9,394 bases of DNA. Source: Clostridia bacterium. Lineage in GTDB: Bacteria; Bacillota; Clostridia; HGM11327. The DNA lies in contig JAGBHJ010000162.1 of assembly GCA_017935525.1 (NCBI GenBank), forward strand, positions 1 to 9,394, written 5' to 3'. The translations under genes were made by a program, and so were the position numbers. Position 1 is the first letter of the stretch, and each line of letters starts with the position of its first letter. Below the pieces are notes generated by a model, which searched no databases, was not told where the DNA came from, and saw nothing but the letters and a program-made list of their open reading frames with translations. Of this stretch, positions 6,283 to 9,394 are shown piece after piece.

Positions 6283-7692
6283 ATGGCAAACAGATCATTG
6301 TGTGGCAAAAATATATTTTTTATAGGCATAGGCGGCTCAAGCATGAGTGGCCTTGCCATGCTTTTGAAAAAAGAGGGCTACAACGTGTCGGGCTCCGATA
6401 TGCAGACCTCTGTTAAGACGGAGCATTTGGAGGAAAGTGGCATAAAGGTCTTTATAGGCCACAGCGCGGATAATCTGGTCAGCTGTAATGCCCAGACCGT
6501 GGTCTATACAGCCGCAATAGCTGATACAAACCCCGAGCTGTGCTATGCAAGGGAAAAGGGTATTCCGTTGATGAAGCGCAGCGAGCTTGTGGGGCTTATA
6601 ATGCGCAGGTACAAAAACGCAGTTGGCATTTCCGGCACAAAGGGCAAGACCACGTCCACGTCCCTTTTGTCCACGGTGCTGATAGAGTGCGGCAAGGAGC
6701 CGTCCTGTCTGATAGGAGGAACGTCAAAAAACCTCAGAAGCAATTACAGGGTTGGCACAGGCGACGTGATAGTGGCGGAGTCCTGCGAATATCAGGACAG
6801 CTTTTTGGACTTTGCACCTACGGTGGCGGTGATACTCAACGTTGAGCTGGAGCATACGGATTATTTTAAGAGCATGGAGCAGCTGGAGGAGTCCTTCGTA
6901 AGGTTTGCGGAAATGATACCCGAGGACGGCTTGGCGGTGGGATCTGCGGATTGTAAAACTACGGTGGAGATACTTTCCCGAGTGGCAAGGCCAAAGGTGA
7001 CGTTCGGAATAAAAAATGAAGCCGACTACATGGCAAAAAACATCACCACAAACAAGGACGGCACACTTTCCTGCGATATTTACGTTAAGGGTGAATATAA
7101 ATGCCGTGCAGACGTGCCCATATACGGCGAGCATAACGCATACAACGTGTTGGCAACCTTGGCGGTGACTGACTATTTTGGTATCCCGACGGAGGAGGCT
7201 GTAAACGCCATGAAGGCGTACCAAGGCACGGGCAGACGGTTTGACTATTACGGCTCCGTTGGCGGTGCAGACGTGTATGACGACTACGCCCACACTCCCG
7301 ACGAATACAGAGCAGTTATCTCTGCCGCAAGAGGTCTTTGCCCCACAAGGCTTATAACCATATTCCAGCCTCACACGTTCAGCAGGTCCATAGACTTTTT
7401 TGACGAAACGGTGGACGCCTTTGCCGATTGTGACAAGGTGATAATGCTTGATATTTACGCCGCAAGAGAGATAGACGACGGCAGGATACATTCAAGGGAT
7501 TTTGCTGATGCAATGCAGAAAAAGGGCTATGACGCCATGTACCTGCCAAAATACGAGGAGGTTGCCGACTACGTGGAGCAGATAGCACGCAAGGGCGACA
7601 TCGTGCTGGTTATTGGTGCGGGACACAGCAATAAGCTTTGTGAGATGATAGTGGCAAGGGGCGAGCCCACCACACAGATACACGGAGATTGA
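6283..7692 (+). CDS. murC: UDP-N-acetylmuramate--L-alanine ligase (MurC), with unusual motif variants
   Basis: MurC joins L-alanine to UDP-MurNAc using ATP, the first peptide step of peptidoglycan precursor synthesis in the cytoplasm. The 469-residue length fits. The N-terminal UDP-sugar-binding domain shows FFIGIGGSSMSGLA (12-25) and VSGSD (35-39). The central ATPase domain has the P-loop GTKGKTT (118-124), AESCEY (165-170, like the Firmicutes EACEY form) and NVELEHTDYF (186-195). The C-terminal domain has GEHNAYN (282-288), YDDYAHTPDEY (332-342), FQPHTFSR (361-368) and DIYAARE (390-396). The last two motifs and the N-terminal domain point to MurC rather than MurD, E or F. Oddities are Lys120 where MurC usually has His (GTHGKTT), DYAHTPD where MurC has HHP and MurE has HTPD, and GAGHSN (446-451) where GAGD is usual. 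GGAG lies 6 nt before the ATG. The stop is 3 nt before ruvC. A MurC-like paralogue remains possible. Confidence 0.9.
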   Translation: MANRSLCGKNIFFIGIGGSSMSGLAMLLKKEGYNVSGSDMQTSVKTEHLEESGIKVFIGHSADNLVSCNAQTVVYTAAIADTNPELCYAREKGIPLMKRSELVGLIMRRYKNAVGISGTKGKTTSTSLLSTVLIECGKEPSCLIGGTSKNLRSNYRVGTGDVIVAESCEYQDSFLDFAPTVAVILNVELEHTDYFKSMEQLEESFVRFAEMIPEDGLAVGSADCKTTVEILSRVARPKVTFGIKNEADYMAKNITTNKDGTLSCDIYVKGEYKCRADVPIYGEHNAYNVLATLAVTDYFGIPTEEAVNAMKAYQGTGRRFDYYGSVGGADVYDDYAHTPDEYRAVISAARGLCPTRLITIFQPHTFSRSIDFFDETVDAFADCDKVIMLDIYAAREIDDGRIHSRDFADAMQKKGYDAMYLPKYEEVADYVEQIARKGDIVLVIGAGHSNKLCEMIVARGEPTTQIHGD

Positions 7693-7695
7693 GGA

Positions 7696-8184
7696 ATGAG
7701 AGTAATAGGAATAGACCCCGGCTTGGCGCTTATGGGCTTTGGCGTGGTGGAAAGTGACGGATACAGATTTAAGGTGCTGGACTACGGAGTGCTGGAGACC
7801 CCTGCACACACCAAGGACGGGGACAGATTGCTCTGCCTTTTTAAGGGCTTGAACGAGCTTTTTGAAAAATATCAGCCCGACGCGGTAAGCGTTGAGGAGC
7901 TCTTCTTTAACAAAAACGTCAAAACTGCCATTGCGGTTGGCCAGGCGAGGGGTGTGGCGCTGTTGGCGGTGACAAATTTTGGCATTCCTCTGTTTGAGTA
8001 CACTCCATTGCAGGCAAAGCAGGCGGTGGTTGGCTACGGCAGGGCGGAAAAGCAACAGATACAGCACATGGTCAAGACCATTCTTAATCTTAAGGAGATA
8101 CCGAAGCCCGACGATGCGGCGGACGCGCTGGCAATAGCAATAACCCACATAAACAATGCGGGAATGATACGAAAGACGAGGTAA
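7696..8184 (+). CDS. ruvC: Holliday junction endonuclease RuvC
   Basis: RuvC cuts four-way DNA junctions symmetrically, working as a dimer with RuvAB to resolve recombination intermediates in the cytoplasm. At 162 residues the length is normal for the family. The four acidic residues of the RNase H-like active site are in place: Asp7 (MRVIGIDPG), Glu67 (SVEELFF), and Asp140 and Asp143 in KPDDAADALAIAITH. The YGRAEKQQIQHMV segment (114-126) is the usual conserved helix region before the last acidic pair. GGAG lies 8 nt before the ATG, within the end of murC. Only 3 nt separate it from murC and 2 nt from ruvA, so the three are almost certainly co-transcribed. Confidence 0.96.
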   Translation: MRVIGIDPGLALMGFGVVESDGYRFKVLDYGVLETPAHTKDGDRLLCLFKGLNELFEKYQPDAVSVEELFFNKNVKTAIAVGQARGVALLAVTNFGIPLFEYTPLQAKQAVVGYGRAEKQQIQHMVKTILNLKEIPKPDDAADALAIAITHINNAGMIRKTR

Positions 8185-8186
8185 AT

Positions 8187-8783
8187 ATGTACTCATACAT
8201 AAAGGGTGTCTATCAGGGCATTGATGACGACAAGATAATAATTGAGGCAGGAGGCTTGGGGTACGAGATAAGCGCCCCGGTAAGCGTGTTTGCCGCCATG
8301 CCGGAAAAGGGAGAGATAATAAAGCTCTACGTCAGCCAGATAATAAGGGAGGATTCCCACGAGCTGGTGGGCTTTTCCGACAAGGAGCAGAAAAAGATAT
8401 ACTTAAAGCTCTTGGGAGTGTCGGGCATTGGTCCAAAGGCTGCTCTTGCCATACTTTCCGTGTTGACGCCAAGGGAGATAGTAAAGGCTGTGGCGGAGAA
8501 TGACTACAAGGCGATAGCCAGAGCCAATGGCGTCGGCGCAAAGATCGCCCAAAAGGTGGTGCTGGAGCTTAAGGGCAAGGTGGACAGATCCGCATTGGAC
8601 GAGATGAGCGCCGCAGAGGACAGGGACGAGTACGACGATCCCATCTATACGGAGGCTTTGCAGGCGTTGGTGGCTCTGGGCTTTCAGGCAAATGAGGCAA
8701 AGCCCGTGCTTAAGGGCTTGACTGCAAAGACCAGCAGAGAGCTGATACGCATGGCGTTGGCAAAGCTGGGGAGTAAGATATAA
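8187..8783 (+). CDS. ruvA: Holliday junction branch-migration protein RuvA
   Basis: RuvA binds four-way junctions as a tetramer and recruits the RuvB motor for branch migration. The 198-residue protein has all three family regions. An OB-fold N-terminus starts MYSYIKG. Two helix-hairpin-helix motifs follow, LLGVSGIGPKAALAIL (75-90) and ARANGVGAKIAQKVV (111-125), and these bind the DNA backbone. After an acidic linker (about 136-152), the C-terminal domain III (about 153-196, EALQALVALGFQANEA) is the part that touches RuvB. GAGG lies 5 nt before the ATG. ruvB, normally next, does not follow; a terminator begins 17 nt after the stop. Because domain III is intact, a RuvB partner is expected elsewhere in the genome. 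Confidence 0.96.
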   Translation: MYSYIKGVYQGIDDDKIIIEAGGLGYEISAPVSVFAAMPEKGEIIKLYVSQIIREDSHELVGFSDKEQKKIYLKLLGVSGIGPKAALAILSVLTPREIVKAVAENDYKAIARANGVGAKIAQKVVLELKGKVDRSALDEMSAAEDRDEYDDPIYTEALQALVALGFQANEAKPVLKGLTAKTSRELIRMALAKLGSKI

Positions 8784-8800
8784 AAATTAAAATTATTTGA

Positions 8801-8829
8801 AAAAAGAGGGTTGACAATACCCTCTTTTT
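8801..8829 (+). terminator. Strong Rho-independent terminator after ruvA, likely bidirectional
   Basis: Bases 8801-8811 (AAAAAGAGGGT) pair perfectly with 8819-8829 (ACCCTCTTTTT) around a 7-nt loop, TGACAAT. The 3' arm ends in five Ts and the 5' arm begins with five As, so it could work on both strands. It closes the eight-gene run. Confidence 0.92.
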
Positions 8830-8839
8830 GTGTTATAAT
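8811..8839 (+). promoter_or_regulatory. Perfect consensus sigma-A promoter nested in the terminator
   Basis: TTGACA (8811-8816), a 17-nt spacer and TATAAT (8834-8839) match the sigma-A consensus exactly, and TGT before the -10 adds an extended -10. The -35 box covers the last base of the hairpin's 5' arm and most of its loop. Transcription should start near 8846-8847, giving a leader of about 62 nt before ATG 8909. I see no convincing structure in that AT-rich leader apart from the ribosome-binding site. Confidence 0.92.
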
Positions 8840-8893
8840 CTATATGAGTAGAATTAGAAGACTTTGAATTTTAACTAAATCGAAATTAAATGA

Positions 8894-8901
8894 GGGAGGA
8901 G
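8894..8901 (+). promoter_or_regulatory. Strong ribosome-binding site of the lipoprotein gene
   Basis: GGGAGGAG ends 7 nt before ATG 8909. With the consensus promoter it implies high expression. Confidence 0.85.
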
Positions 8902-8908
8902 TGATTAC

Positions 8909-9394
8909 ATGAGGATTAGAAAAATGCTGAATCTGTTTGCTGTATTATGCATTTTGCTGACATCGCTTATGACGGGCTGTGATCCCGAGGCAACGTCCAC
9001 TCCCGTCGCTTCCACCACTCCTGTGCCATCACCCACCGGACATTCCCACGCTATGGCGTACAAATGGACGGTAAAGCCCTCCTGCACAAACGAGGGATAT
9101 GATTACTACTCCTGTGTATATTGCGATTACACCGAGCTGAGAAATTACGTTGAGGCTTACGGCCATAACTGGGAGGATCTGCAATGTACAAGATGCGGTC
9201 AGCCCGGGGACGGCTACGGCAGGACCTACAAGGTGTTGGAGGACGGCACCTGCATGATGACCTATTACGGCTACCATGATGCGATCGTGGGTGGGGACGT
9301 AATGATGATCCCGGAGTCGATAGACGGTTACTCTGTGTCATCCATAGGAGAAAACGCCTTTAAGTACAAGTACGTCAATTCTTTGATAATCCCC
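8909..9394 (+). CDS. Secreted lipoprotein with Cys-rich segment and start of a BspA-type leucine-rich repeat (3' end missing)
   Basis: There are 162 codons visible and the gene runs off the window. A basic start (MRIRKM) and a hydrophobic stretch end in a lipobox LMTGC with the lipid-carrying cysteine at residue 24, so the protein should be exported and tethered to the outer face of the membrane. A short Thr/Ser/Pro linker follows (about 28-44). Next comes a cysteine-rich segment with paired cysteines (SCVYC, then CTRCG after GHNWED), a type common in surface proteins of gut Clostridia. From about residue 130 the pattern IPESIDGYSVSSIGENAF followed by LIIP is the BspA-like leucine-rich repeat (LRR_5 type), so further repeats are expected beyond the edge. 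Such repeats usually act in adhesion or binding; the ligand is unknown. It has its own consensus promoter and is independent of the ruv genes. Confidence 0.9.
   Translation, partial: MRIRKMLNLFAVLCILLTSLMTGCDPEATSTPVASTTPVPSPTGHSHAMAYKWTVKPSCTNEGYDYYSCVYCDYTELRNYVEAYGHNWEDLQCTRCGQPGDGYGRTYKVLEDGTCMMTYYGYHDAIVGGDVMMIPESIDGYSVSSIGENAFKYKYVNSLIIP

Noticed and set aside
8840..8908. Small RNA or riboswitch in the lipoprotein leader
   Set aside because: About 62 nt of AT-rich sequence with only weak, short inverted repeats (for example TTTAA/TTAAA); no known fold is evident.

Overview
The window looks like a chromosomal segment of a low-to-mid GC Gram-positive anaerobe, most likely a Clostridia member close to Ruminococcus/Oscillospirales. 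The reasons are strong GGAGG ribosome-binding sites, GTG and TTG starts, heavy use of AGA/AGG (Arg) and ATA (Ile), consensus sigma-A promoters, a Firmicutes-type MurC, and a lipoprotein that starts a BspA-type leucine-rich repeat. This assignment is an inference from style and was not tested by a search. All convincing genes lie on the + strand. I see no tRNA, rRNA, CRISPR array, transposase, integrase or other sign of a mobile element.

Layout: (1) Bases 2-976 hold the 3' part of a right-handed beta-helix protein (polysaccharide-lyase-like fold), followed by an imperfect hairpin terminator (999-1037). (2) An extended -10 promoter (1076-1104) precedes a tightly packed run of eight genes from 1139 to 8783. 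They are a BaiN/HI0933-type flavoprotein, a TVP38/TMEM64 (VTT-domain) membrane protein, an unrecognised membrane-anchored protein, a BcrA-type ABC ATPase, its ABC-2 permease with a very large loop, MurC, RuvC and RuvA. Gaps are 15 nt or less and three junctions overlap. I see no internal terminator or convincing internal promoter, so one operon is the simplest reading. (3) The run ends in an 11-bp hairpin terminator (8801-8829). The -35 box of a perfect consensus promoter (TTGACA-17 nt-TATAAT, 8811-8839) lies in the loop of that hairpin. This promoter drives a secreted lipoprotein (8909 to the window edge) with a cysteine-rich segment and the beginning of a BspA-type repeat.

How the genes work together: MurC (peptidoglycan precursor ligase) and RuvC/RuvA (Holliday junction processing) are housekeeping. 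The TVP38 protein, the anchored unknown and the ABC pair are envelope functions that may form a small membrane module. ruvB, usually just after ruvA, is absent because the terminator follows directly. The points most worth a second look are the promoter nested in the terminator, the departures from textbook motifs in MurC, the unknown protein next to the ABC pair, and the missing ruvB. I found no clear evidence of a wholly new system.
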